DNA of 64,000 nucleotides from Sphingobacteriales bacterium (lineage in GTDB: Bacteria; Bacteroidota; Bacteroidia; Chitinophagales; Chitinophagaceae). Positions 1 to 10,277 of the stretch are shown in pieces. The stretch covers positions 1 to 64,000 of the forward strand of contig JACPUV010000003.1 in assembly GCA_016192105.1 (NCBI GenBank), in the 5' to 3' direction. Made by a program: the position numbers and the translations under genes. The first letter of the stretch is position 1. The number at the start of each line of letters is the position of its first letter. The notes below the pieces were generated by a model. The model did not search any database and was not told the DNA's origin. It saw only the letters and a program-made list of their open reading frames with translations.

Positions 1-2
1 GC

Positions 3-614
3 GCTCAAATTGGCGCAGGCGCAGAAATCGGCCCGAATACGGTCATCGGTCCGGGCGTCGCTATTGGCAGACGCGCGCGCATTGGTGCGCGCGTCTCAAT
101 TGCGTTCGCGTTGGTCGGCGATGATGTGAACATTCTGGCTGGCGCGGTGATTGGCGAGCAAGGGTTCGGCATTGCAGGAGACGCCTCCGGCCCGGTCGAT
201 GTGCCGCATCTGGGGCGCGTGATCATCCAGGACCGGGTTACGATCGGCGCCAATTGCACAATCGACCGCGGCGTCTTTGACGACACCATTCTCGGCGAGG
301 ACACAAAGATCGATAACCTCTGCCACGTCGCACACAATTGCGTGCTCGGGCGTGGGGTTTTGGTTGCAGCCTTCGGCGGTATTTCGGGGTCTACCACAAT
401 CGGCGATGGGGCGACCTTGGGCGGGCGCGTCGGCGTGGCCGATCATCGCACAATAGGAGCGGGCGCAACTCTTGCCGGCGGGGCCGCTGTGTTCCAAGAC
501 GTGCCCTCAGGCGAAGTCTGGAGCGGCTACCCCGCAAAGCCTCTGCGAAAGTGGCTGCGCGAGGCGGCATGGCTGAGCCGGAAAGCGGCAGGGACGCGTA
601 ATGACGGCGAGTGA
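3..614 (+). CDS. lpxD: UDP-3-O-acylglucosamine N-acyltransferase LpxD (5' end missing)
   Basis: LpxD adds the second 3-hydroxyacyl chain to UDP-3-O-acyl-glucosamine in lipid A synthesis, in the cytoplasm. The reading frame is open from base 3, so the N-terminal part lies outside the window. What remains is the left-handed beta-helix of hexapeptide repeats ([21 protein letters not shown]), the GEQGFGIAG segment, and the HVAHNCVLG motif carrying the catalytic-type histidine. The stop overlaps the fabZ start by 14 bases. The order lpxD-fabZ is proteobacterial, and the strong G/C preference at third codon positions is unlike everything after about 0.8 kb. This suggests the piece comes from an alphaproteobacterium (Sphingomonadales-like). 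Confidence 0.9.
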   Translation, partial: AQIGAGAEIGPNTVIGPGVAIGRRARIGARVSIAFALVGDDVNILAGAVIGEQGFGIAGDASGPVDVPHLGRVIIQDRVTIGANCTIDRGVFDDTILGEDTKIDNLCHVAHNCVLGRGVLVAAFGGISGSTTIGDGATLGGRVGVADHRTIGAGATLAGGAAVFQDVPSGEVWSGYPAKPLRKWLREAAWLSRKAAGTRNDGE

Positions 615-1077
615 GTCTACCCAACAACCGCAGGCTGCGGGCGAAGTGATCGAAATTAGCGAAGTGCTTCAGCGTTTGCCGCACCGCTACCCGTTTCTGC
701 TGGTGGATCGCGTATTGTCGATCGATCCGGGCAAGGAAATCGTCGCGTTGAAGAACGTCACGATCAATGAACCGTTTTTCCAGGGACATTTTCCCGGTAA
801 TCCCATCATGCCGGGTGTGCTGCAGATCGAAGCCCTGGCCCAGTGCGGGGGTATCCTCGCCATCAATCTCAGCGGGGAAGGGCAGTATGATACCTATTTC
901 CTGAAGATCGATAATTGCAAGTTCAAGCAGATGGTGCGCCCGGGCGATACCCTGATCCTGAAAATGGAACTGATAGCGCCGATCCGCCGGGGAATCTGCG
1001 AGATGAAAGGCACCACCTATGTGGGCAATAAAGTATGCGCGGAAGCCGACCTGGTGGCCCAGATCGTGAAGCGGTGA
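601..1077 (+). CDS. fabZ: (3R)-hydroxyacyl-ACP dehydratase FabZ, probably mosaic
   Basis: FabZ dehydrates 3-hydroxyacyl-ACP in fatty acid synthesis. The 158-aa protein has a complete hot-dog fold, with the catalytic His63 in [11 protein letters not shown] and Glu77 in LQIEALAQ. The first ~60 residues (MTASESTQ..., [14 protein letters not shown]) read like a stand-alone alphaproteobacterial FabZ. The C-terminal half ([31 protein letters not shown]) reads like the FabZ half of Bacteroidota LpxC-FabZ fusions. Codon use changes at about the same place. lpxA does not follow, as it does in both lineages; a terminator and gyrB follow instead. The frame is intact, but the gene may not exist in this form in any organism. 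Confidence 0.85.
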   Translation: MTASESTQQPQAAGEVIEISEVLQRLPHRYPFLLVDRVLSIDPGKEIVALKNVTINEPFFQGHFPGNPIMPGVLQIEALAQCGGILAINLSGEGQYDTYFLKIDNCKFKQMVRPGDTLILKMELIAPIRRGICEMKGTTYVGNKVCAEADLVAQIVKR

Positions 1078-1112
1078 TCCTGCGCTTTTCCCAACCTGTT
1101 TTACCCGGATAA

Positions 1113-1138
1113 ATGCCCGCAGGACGGGCATTTTCTTT
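1113..1138 (+). terminator. Intrinsic terminator after fabZ
   Basis: A 7-bp perfect stem, ATGCCCG/CGGGCAT, with loop CAGGA is followed by TTTCTTTTA. It lies 36 bases after the fabZ stop and ends that transcription unit before the gyrB promoter. Confidence 0.8.
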
Positions 1139-1201
1139 TATCCACATTCCCCCCAAATACCTGCAAAAAACAGGGCTTTAAATCCGGTAAGACGACCCTG
1201 A

Positions 1202-3241
<2,040 letters not shown>

Positions 3242-3315
3242 TCCTGTACAGCCCGGTTACGTACATTTTAACAAAACCGGGATTGAACTTATAATCAGAT
3301 GATTTTTAATAAATT

Positions 3316-3340
3316 AGCCCCGTGATTTCGGGGCTTTTTC
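3316..3340 (+). terminator. Intrinsic terminator after gyrB
   Basis: AGCCCC, an 8-base loop and GGGGCT are followed by TTTTTC, 75 bases after the gyrB stop. Confidence 0.85.
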
Positions 3341-3418
3341 GTCGAAATACCCAAATTTATCCCCCCTAAGCCCCCGGATTGCGTAATTTCACCCTTTACT
3401 AACGCAAAATTTTAAACC

Positions 3419-3622
3419 ATGTCAGATGTAAAAATTACAGCTTACAATGTAAAAACCAAAGAGAAAGGTGTGGAAATGCTGGATGCCGTTATCACTAAAA
3501 CCGCCAAGGGGGCTTATATGGCCCAGGGCAACGATGGTAAAGGAAATAAACTAACCACCCTGATGGGCGAAGAAAAGGCCCTGGCTGCTATTAAAGCCGG
3601 TGTAGCCAAACAAGGCTGGTAA
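3419..3622 (+). CDS. Small conserved protein, function unknown
   Basis: The 67-aa protein begins MSDVKITAYNVKTKEKGVEM. It is soluble and lysine-rich, with no signal peptide, membrane segment or cysteine. It resembles short uncharacterised proteins of Bacteroidota of the form KITAYN..KEK..M.DAVI..T.KG.YM..G.D.KGNKL, but I cannot name a family with a known role. Upstream (3242-3418) holds only the gyrB terminator and an AT-rich leader. A strong hairpin follows, so it is its own transcription unit. Codon use matches its neighbours, so I take it as real. Confidence 0.8.
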   Translation: MSDVKITAYNVKTKEKGVEMLDAVITKTAKGAYMAQGNDGKGNKLTTLMGEEKALAAIKAGVAKQGW

Positions 3623-3644
3623 GCTGCGAAATATCATTTATAAG

Positions 3645-3673
3645 AAAGCCTTTCAGCAATGAGAGGCTTTTTT
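3645..3673 (+). terminator. Intrinsic terminator after the 67-aa gene
   Basis: AAAGCCTTTC, loop AGCAAT and GAGAGGCTTT are followed by TTTT, 22 bases after the stop codon. Confidence 0.85.
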
Positions 3674-3790
3674 ATGACCGTGCAGGAAGGTGCGAGCCAT
3701 GAGTTGCGGGTTACGGGGCTTATTGACCAGGCCAGTCTTTAATCAGGCCGGCGCAGCAATTCTTTTCACGGGGCTCCTGCTCGTAGCGTA

Positions 3791-3974
3791 AACTGCTTGG
3801 CGATGTGGCGGCATTCTGTGATCCGTCAGCCGGGTACCGCATACGAACCGAAGCCGTATGTTGAATTTAAGTAAAACCCTGAAAAGAAACGTGGTAGGCT
3901 GGAACTGAAGCCGATTAGCGAACAAAAAACTGAGCATATATTCGTAGCCCCGCCATAGCGCCAAACCGCCTGTT
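3791..3974. repeat. Long imperfect inverted repeat, attC-like cassette end
   Basis: The 321-bp gene-free stretch 3674-3994 is mostly this structure. The left arm (3791-3813, core CTTGGCGATGTGGCGG) pairs imperfectly with the right arm (3948-3974, core CCGCCATAGCGCCAA). A second small palindrome, CATACG/CGTATG, sits inside at 3840-3860. The arms are about 135 bases apart. The structure lies directly downstream of the minus-strand nuclease-like gene, the place an integron attC site would take. I recall similar TTTGGCG..ATGGCGG palindromes dispersed in Bacteroidota contigs. The ends only partly fit the attC core consensus, so attC-like is an inference. The minus-strand open frames over it are side effects of the repeat. 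Confidence 0.55.
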
Positions 3975-3994
3975 GTGTGTTCGCCCTGCGTGTT

Positions 3995-4705
3995 TCAGTT
4001 AAGATCAAAGTCAACAATTAGTGGTTTATGGTCGCTATATTTTGTCCACGTGTCATAAGCGCCTATTTCTACACTTTTAATTTTTCGAATTAGGTTTTGT
4101 GAAGCAAAGCAATAGTCAATATGATAGGGCCGGTCAACCTTTCTGTGCATAAAAAGTGTACTGTCTTTTTCTTTGCCTTGTGCCTGGTTGTGAAAATGAT
4201 GATAAGCGCTTAAAATGTTTTTTGCCTTTAAAAAGGCCACAAGATTTGTGTGATTATAAATACGCTTTGGCCTGTCCCAAATTGAATTGCTATTAAAGTC
4301 GCCGGCAAGAATTATATTTTCGTTGCTCAATATGTCACTGTAAAAATGCACGGCGTTCCACACCTGTTCTGCGTAGCAGTCATGAGTCTCCGGTTTCTGT
4401 GCCCAAATAGCAAACACTGTCCAGCTGATTTTGTCGTTGTAGATGTTAAGCGGCAAAATAAATTTGAAGTCAGGGTTGTGGGCAAGCGGTTTGATTTTTA
4501 AATCACCAAAGGCGAACACAGCAATTCCTTTATTTTGATTTTGCCCAAACCAAAAAGTGTCTGCCGGTTTTGGCACATTGCCCGTAAAATGTAACTTGTC
4601 TGAATGCTCACATTCTGGAACAATAAGAATGTCTGGCTGATATGCCAAAATAGGGTCAGCCTTTTTTCTAAATGCCATGTTACAGTTCCAAGTAATGATT
4701 TTCAT
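3995..4705 (-). CDS. Endonuclease/exonuclease/phosphatase (EEP) family protein
   Basis: The 236-aa protein has the EEP/DNase I-like fold motifs in order: ITWNCN at the start (Asn7/Asn9), metal-binding Glu31 in VPECE, GDFNSN (Asp136, Asn138), HIDYCF (Asp197) and the terminal SDHKPL (Asp225, His226). These are the Mg2+-site and catalytic residues of this phosphodiesterase superfamily. The substrate (DNA, RNA or phosphoester) cannot be told. There is no signal peptide. The gene is clearly more AT-rich than its neighbours. It sits alone between spacer-type repeats, with a long inverted repeat just downstream, which points to a recently acquired gene cassette. Confidence 0.85.
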   Translation of the reverse strand: MKIITWNCNMAFRKKADPILAYQPDILIVPECEHSDKLHFTGNVPKPADTFWFGQNQNKGIAVFAFGDLKIKPLAHNPDFKFILPLNIYNDKISWTVFAIWAQKPETHDCYAEQVWNAVHFYSDILSNENIILAGDFNSNSIWDRPKRIYNHTNLVAFLKAKNILSAYHHFHNQAQGKEKDSTLFMHRKVDRPYHIDYCFASQNLIRKIKSVEIGAYDTWTKYSDHKPLIVDFDLN

Positions 4706-4773
4706 TGTAGCAAGAAATGTCGGTTAGGGTGACACAGAACTCGCAGCTTATCGCTTATAGCTCGCAGCTTTTC

Positions 4774-7700
4774 TTACTGCTTCACCAGTTTGAAAATCTT
4801 CTGCTTACCCCCCACCCCGGTTTCCAGCAAATAAATTCCTGCCGGATAGGCCGGTCCTTTCAGGTCAATGCTTAACTTCTGTACAAATCCACTGGCGGGG
4901 TTTTCCTTCCGGAATACAAGCCGCCCCTGGTTATCATACACTTTTACGGAGATGGTTTCCCCGGTTCCGGCCTGGCAGACCAGGCTGAAAGTACCGCCGG
5001 AAGGATTGGGCGTTACAACCCACTTCGTATCTTCATTGAATACAACCGGGCGTACGGCGGAATAATGACTGCTGCCGTCATTCTCCACGATCTTCAGTCG
5101 GTAATACCGCACACCGGATTTATTGGGTTCCCGGTCCACAAAGCGATAGTATTGTTCCCGGTCCGTATTGCCCTGGCTGGCAAGTTCCCCGATCTTCGCA
5201 TAGTGCCCCAGCTGGTAATCGGTATTTCCCCGGGCCAGTTCAATCTCAAACCGGCTGACATTCGTTTCGGAAAGGGTCACCCACTCGGTAACCACCTCCT
5301 GTAAGGCCTGTTTGCGGGCTGTAAAACTGAGCAATTGTACTGGCAGGGGCTGGCTGCCGGTGAGCCCGCCATTGTTCAGCCAGAACTCGGAAAAATTATT
5401 CACTTTGAATTCGGCATAATACCCCTTGTCGAAGGGAACTTTCCTGGCATTGGCCGGAATGATATAGGTCCATACTCCCTGGTTATTATCTGCAATCGTA
5501 CCATTCTCAAAATTATTGTCGGGGTCGCTGTATTTGGAAACCCCCAGATCATAGGCCGTGGAGGGTTTGCTGCAGGGACTACAGCCTGTGGCATTGATCA
5601 GGGTTTCGGTTTCTGTGTCCGGGAAATACAGGCGGACAAGAACAGAATCGGTCAGCGACAGAAACGCATTGGCCGGCTGAATGGTGAAATTCCGGTTGTG
5701 GTAATACTGGTTATTACTCCACCGGACGGAGCCGCTGTACAGGTAGGTCCGTACATCGGTGGCCCCCATCTCCTGGCCGCCGGGGTGAACCGATGCCACG
5801 AGTTTTCCGCCTTCCAGGAAATTCACCCAGGTATTGGTGCCGCTGCTGATGGTTTGGGTTACCGGCGCCGCCATGGTAGCGCCGTCATAGAGACCATAGA
5901 GATTGTCGTAAATATGAATATCATCCACCGCGATCCCGTCTTTGTCCAGGGCCGCATCGGAGTTAAATACAAAGCGCAGCCGCAGTTTGCTGTTGTTGGT
6001 CGTGGGCAACGCGGTACCCGCCACATGCCAGCGGGTATAATCCTGCTGGCTCCAGACCTGGTTGCCTGTATAATTTTTATTATACCAGTTGGTCCCCTGT
6101 CCCATACTCCCGAGTTTGGTCCAGGTGATCCCGTCGGTTGAATATTCCATCCAGGCCGCATCACAAAGCACGGCTCCGCAATCCTCAATATCCATCGAAA
6201 GACTGAAGCTCAGGGTTGGATTGGTCAGGCCGCTCAGGTCAAAACAGGGTGAGTACAGGTACGAATATTCATTATCGGTATAATAGCCGGCAATCTTTGT
6301 TTTCCAGGCCTTGCTGCCACTGGCGGCGCGGTTGATCTTCGGCGAAACGGGTGTGCCGTATTCCCAGGTGGAGCCGGTACCGCCTGCATACCAGGAGCCG
6401 TTGCCCGACTCAAAATCCTGCAGGTACGGGAAGCTGCTGATCAGCGGCAAATTATTCACCGTACTGCTGGCGGTATCATTCTCATTATAGGTATCCGTAG
6501 CGAGGGCGGTCCATACTTCAATGGTATGATTGCCGGTGGCGGAAAGATTGGCGGTGGCGGTGAATGTGTATTGCAGGACCGAACTGGCCGCTATACTGGC
6601 AATGGTTTCGCTGGCGATCACTGTTCCGTCCACTTTCAGGGTGACCGGGATATTATTGATCGCGCTGTTCGAGGAATTCCGGATCGTCGCTTTAACCGGC
6701 ACCGTGGTATTCAGTCCGCAGCTTACTGTGTAGGGTGTATCAATGCGGACCAGTTGAATATCATCCACCGCTTTGTACAGGCGGATATCATCAAATGTAT
6801 AACCAGCAGCCATAAGATCATCTGCTGCGAGGTATTCGCCCCACTGGCCCCATCGTACCTGGGTGCTGGTGGAAAAAGCCTGGCCATGTGCCGCCAGGGA
6901 ATCACTCAGTTCGATACTGCCGGATAATTTATACGAGCCATCGGCCGCATTCTGGTTGGTATAGAGATCATATACTTCGATCCAGGGGTCCGCTTCACTG
7001 CCCCGGATCCAGACTTTATCCGCCGTGTTAGACTGCTGACCATGGTTCTTGTACCGGAAATCAATCCGGATATCATCCGTAGCGGGATTAAAGGTTGCCA
7101 GGTTGAAAGTGCCTGTCAGGGAATCCACATTGCCGCCGGAAACATAGCGGTCCTGGTCCAGTGTCAGCGCCCGGGTTCCCGAATAGGCAATACCGGTATT
7201 GATAAAAGTTCTTGCCTGCCCGTACAGGGTACTGTTGATAAAATCATAGCGATCCCGGCCACCGAGTCCCAACTGATCTGCATTGACCGTCTGTATATCG
7301 GCTGATTCCAAATCGTCCAGCCAGGGCAACAGGGCATTGGTGATTGACGCATTGGCCAGTTGCTTAACCACACGGGTTAACGAGTTATTAGCCGTAACGG
7401 GGTCTGTTCCCTTGGTCACGGTCACCTCTATACTGTATGTACCGGTTGCAGACAGGTTGGCGGTGGTAGCGAACGTGTGACTGATCGTACCGCCGGCTGC
7501 TATATCAGCCGCGGGCGATGTGATCACTTCATTCACCGCGCTGCCGCCATTGATGGAATAACTGACATTGATATTCCCGGAAGAGACCGCATCATCCAGG
7601 TTTTTGATCCGGACCGTAATGGCATGGGTGCCTGATAATGCCGATGAAGTAAATGTACGCCCGGAAGCGACCGGAGAAAGAATGGCATCCGCTTTCAGGT

Positions 7701-10191
7701 CATTGTCGGAAATAGTTCCGGCACAGGTGCCGCTGTTGGGCTGCCGGGAAATGGCAGTAGCCCTCCGGCCGGGGTTACCGTTGATCCGCGGACGGACCGT
7801 TACCCAGTACAAACTATCTTTAGATAACCCACTGAATGTATAAGTAAGTCCGGCCGTAGTAGCCACGGAAACCATTTCGGTACCCTGCAGCCACATCACT
7901 TCATAATCGGTGGCGCCGGGAACGGCCGTCCAGTTGATCCGGATATATCCTTCGCATTGCACTGCGTCGAGTGTAACCGTACTCATGGCCGTAATGGTAA
8001 ATGCCCCACTGGTCTGTGTAAGCGCATTGTTATTATTGGTGATCCGGATCTTTGCCTGGTCCGTGGGTGTGTTGGGCACTCCCCAGCTATAGATGCGGCT
8101 GGAAGCGGGGACCGTGCTGCTGAGGGTGGTCCAGCTGCCCCCGTTATTACTGGAAAATTCCAGGGTATAGGTACCCGCACTGCTGTAATCATCCCATTGA
8201 ATATAACAGGTATCATAAGCCGAGACAGAGGGCACAAGGCGTTCGCTGCCCACCGGGTTGGTCAGCACCAGGCTTTGCGGAATCATATCATACACCAGGA
8301 AATATTCCTGTGAGGGGTTTTGCGTAATCGAGGTCCCCTTTATTTTCAGGTCATAATTCCCCGCCGCGGGGTTACTGATCACCACCTGTTCAATATTGTT
8401 GATATGATCCGCAGCATTGGTGGCTGCATTGTCCACATTGGCAGCCGCCGTATCCAGCACAGCCGGAAGAAGGGTTGAACTGGAAGGGGTGATCACTTCA
8501 AGATCCACATCATTCACCAGGGTCTGGCTGGCCATCACGGCTGCCGGCGGGTCCTGCCAGTAGAGCAGTACTTTTAACTGCGCGGTATTGGCCGGTACCG
8601 CTATGGTATGCGTATTGGTAACCGCATTGGCCACCGTGGAAGTAAAATAAGTGGTATTCTCCATCATGGCCAGGGTACGCAACAGGTTCATTCGCCCATA
8701 CCCGTATTTGTAATCAGGGCCGGCATTCCCTTTGTCATCGCCCCCGTTACAGAGGAGGGCTTTTGTCAGCCCGTTCTTCGGATTGGCACCTGCATGCAAC
8801 TGCCGGTAGCGTTGCACCAGTAAAGCCAGGCCACCGGATACACCCGGGGCAGCCATACTGGTTCCCGTATTATAACTGTATAAATTATTGGTCCAGGTAG
8901 ATGCCACAAAATCCCCCTGCGATAAGATCTCCGGTTTCACTCTTCCGTCTCTTACAGGGCCCCTGCTGGAAAAATTGGCAACATTGCTGGTATAATAAGT
9001 CGCTCCTACGGTAATTACATTTTTGGCGGACTGGTAGCCTCCCAGCACGGTTTTAAATCCTGCCCCATAGGGGCTGCAGGTATTGGCCCCGTCATTCCCT
9101 GCAGCAAACACCTGCTGCAATTCAGGCAGGTCGATGGCCTGCTGATCCAGGATGCGGGAAGTAAGATCATATAAACCATTGTAATTGCAATCATCCGTCA
9201 CGGAGCCGAATGAATTATTGGTGATCACCATTCCATAGTCCTGCACATAGGCCGGGGCATTGGAAGAGATCCCTGAATAATACTGGGCGAGCAGGGTGGC
9301 TTTCGGCGCATATCCCGCATACAACTCCTGTATGATACCCGCTCCCCCCACTGTACCGGCCACATGGGTGGCATGGGCCCGTAACACTTCGGCCGCCCGG
9401 TTGATCAGCCGCCCGTTGAAATCAAGGTGCGATTGTACATCTCCGTTATCCCCAATGCCCACCACCACACCCTGGCCATCCAGGTTTTTCCCGCCGGCGG
9501 ACAGGGGCGCTTTTAACAGGTTGGCGCGGGAGGCATACATGCTGTTATAATTCAGTGCCTGGTCGGAACGGGGTGCCGCCTGCACATAATCAATAAAGGG
9601 AGCCGCGGCCAATTCTTCCAGGCGGTTGGCCGCAATACGAAGGGCCAGCACCCGGTATGACTTATAGGTTGTATTCAGCAGGTCAAAATTTTTCTGCTGC
9701 AGTTCCTGCTGTACATTTTCAAGGGTAAATGACCGGGGAAAGCTGATCCATACATCCAGTGTACCCGGTTGTTTAACTGCATGCGGGGGAAATTCACCGC
9801 GGGCCAGTTCAGGCTGCATTTTTTGCCGGGCCGTGGGGGTAAAGACCGCCCGGGCATGCAAACGCAGCAGGGTTGATTCAGAAAGTAACCCGCTGATCGT
9901 TACGGTATAAGCATTATTCGGGACGTAATCGAGCAGTTCTATGCCTTCCATTAACAATTGCTGCCTTTCAGAAACAGTGGGCAGTTGTTCAAACTGGAGA
10001 ATCGCAAAGGTCTTTCCGGATGAACGGGCCGCTTTGCTGTTGAATAACCCAAGCTCCGCAGCTGTAATATTTTTCGGGGGTGTAAAGGAGCCGCTTTGAA
10101 GCAATAGTATATGCCGGGTATCCTCCTGTGCAAGGGACGGAATGGCCATCAGCAGCCAGGCAGCTATCAAGGGAATTGGATAGAATCTCAT
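4774..10191 (-). CDS. Giant secreted subtilase (S8) with type IX secretion sorting domain
   Basis: This 1805-aa protein is a predicted extracellular serine protease. Residues 1-21 form a signal peptide (cut near SLAQ). A pro-region follows to about residue 235, then a peptidase S8 domain with Asp248 (GIGDNG), His276 (ATHVAGT), oxyanion Asn366 (AAGND) and Ser445 (GTSMAAPG). C-terminal to it are a jelly-roll P-like region, a fibronectin III-like domain (about 735-820), two CARDB-like repeats (around 850-945 and 1170-1270, both with LSATG.(Y/H).IEV) and two MAM/jelly-roll-like modules that follow DLES and DFESG. The last ~80 residues (VTPNPSGGTFSL ... GIYLLETG) form a type A sorting domain for export by the Por/type IX system. 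It is transcribed alone. Likely role: protein degradation outside the cell. Confidence 0.95.
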   Translation of the reverse strand: MRFYPIPLIAAWLLMAIPSLAQEDTRHILLLQSGSFTPPKNITAAELGLFNSKAARSSGKTFAILQFEQLPTVSERQQLLMEGIELLDYVPNNAYTVTISGLLSESTLLRLHARAVFTPTARQKMQPELARGEFPPHAVKQPGTLDVWISFPRSFTLENVQQELQQKNFDLLNTTYKSYRVLALRIAANRLEELAAAPFIDYVQAAPRSDQALNYNSMYASRANLLKAPLSAGGKNLDGQGVVVGIGDNGDVQSHLDFNGRLINRAAEVLRAHATHVAGTVGGAGIIQELYAGYAPKATLLAQYYSGISSNAPAYVQDYGMVITNNSFGSVTDDCNYNGLYDLTSRILDQQAIDLPELQQVFAAGNDGANTCSPYGAGFKTVLGGYQSAKNVITVGATYYTSNVANFSSRGPVRDGRVKPEILSQGDFVASTWTNNLYSYNTGTSMAAPGVSGGLALLVQRYRQLHAGANPKNGLTKALLCNGGDDKGNAGPDYKYGYGRMNLLRTLAMMENTTYFTSTVANAVTNTHTIAVPANTAQLKVLLYWQDPPAAVMASQTLVNDVDLEVITPSSSTLLPAVLDTAAANVDNAATNAADHINNIEQVVISNPAAGNYDLKIKGTSITQNPSQEYFLVYDMIPQSLVLTNPVGSERLVPSVSAYDTCYIQWDDYSSAGTYTLEFSSNNGGSWTTLSSTVPASSRIYSWGVPNTPTDQAKIRITNNNNALTQTSGAFTITAMSTVTLDAVQCEGYIRINWTAVPGATDYEVMWLQGTEMVSVATTAGLTYTFSGLSKDSLYWVTVRPRINGNPGRRATAISRQPNSGTCAGTISDNDLKADAILSPVASGRTFTSSALSGTHAITVRIKNLDDAVSSGNINVSYSINGGSAVNEVITSPAADIAAGGTISHTFATTANLSATGTYSIEVTVTKGTDPVTANNSLTRVVKQLANASITNALLPWLDDLESADIQTVNADQLGLGGRDRYDFINSTLYGQARTFINTGIAYSGTRALTLDQDRYVSGGNVDSLTGTFNLATFNPATDDIRIDFRYKNHGQQSNTADKVWIRGSEADPWIEVYDLYTNQNAADGSYKLSGSIELSDSLAAHGQAFSTSTQVRWGQWGEYLAADDLMAAGYTFDDIRLYKAVDDIQLVRIDTPYTVSCGLNTTVPVKATIRNSSNSAINNIPVTLKVDGTVIASETIASIAASSVLQYTFTATANLSATGNHTIEVWTALATDTYNENDTASSTVNNLPLISSFPYLQDFESGNGSWYAGGTGSTWEYGTPVSPKINRAASGSKAWKTKIAGYYTDNEYSYLYSPCFDLSGLTNPTLSFSLSMDIEDCGAVLCDAAWMEYSTDGITWTKLGSMGQGTNWYNKNYTGNQVWSQQDYTRWHVAGTALPTTNNSKLRLRFVFNSDAALDKDGIAVDDIHIYDNLYGLYDGATMAAPVTQTISSGTNTWVNFLEGGKLVASVHPGGQEMGATDVRTYLYSGSVRWSNNQYYHNRNFTIQPANAFLSLTDSVLVRLYFPDTETETLINATGCSPCSKPSTAYDLGVSKYSDPDNNFENGTIADNNQGVWTYIIPANARKVPFDKGYYAEFKVNNFSEFWLNNGGLTGSQPLPVQLLSFTARKQALQEVVTEWVTLSETNVSRFEIELARGNTDYQLGHYAKIGELASQGNTDREQYYRFVDREPNKSGVRYYRLKIVENDGSSHYSAVRPVVFNEDTKWVVTPNPSGGTFSLVCQAGTGETISVKVYDNQGRLVFRKENPASGFVQKLSIDLKGPAYPAGIYLLETGVGGKQKIFKLVKQ

Positions 10192-10277
10192 AGTGAATAT
10201 TCGTTAAACTAAAAGTAATACAAATACCTGAGAAAAGCCAATACGGGTAAGGATTACAGCCCGGCCGGGCCGGGTGG

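Noticed and set aside
391..1131. 246-codon minus-strand frame across lpxD/fabZ
   Set aside because: It runs antisense to two well-conserved enzymes and reads as random sequence.
3743..4017. Two minus-strand frames of 63-73 codons
   Set aside because: They run across the long inverted repeat and have no conserved features; they come from the palindromic sequence.
5335..6141. 268-codon plus-strand frame inside the subtilase gene
   Set aside because: It is a shadow of the minus-strand subtilase; the translation is low in conserved patterns and has no promoter or neighbour gene.
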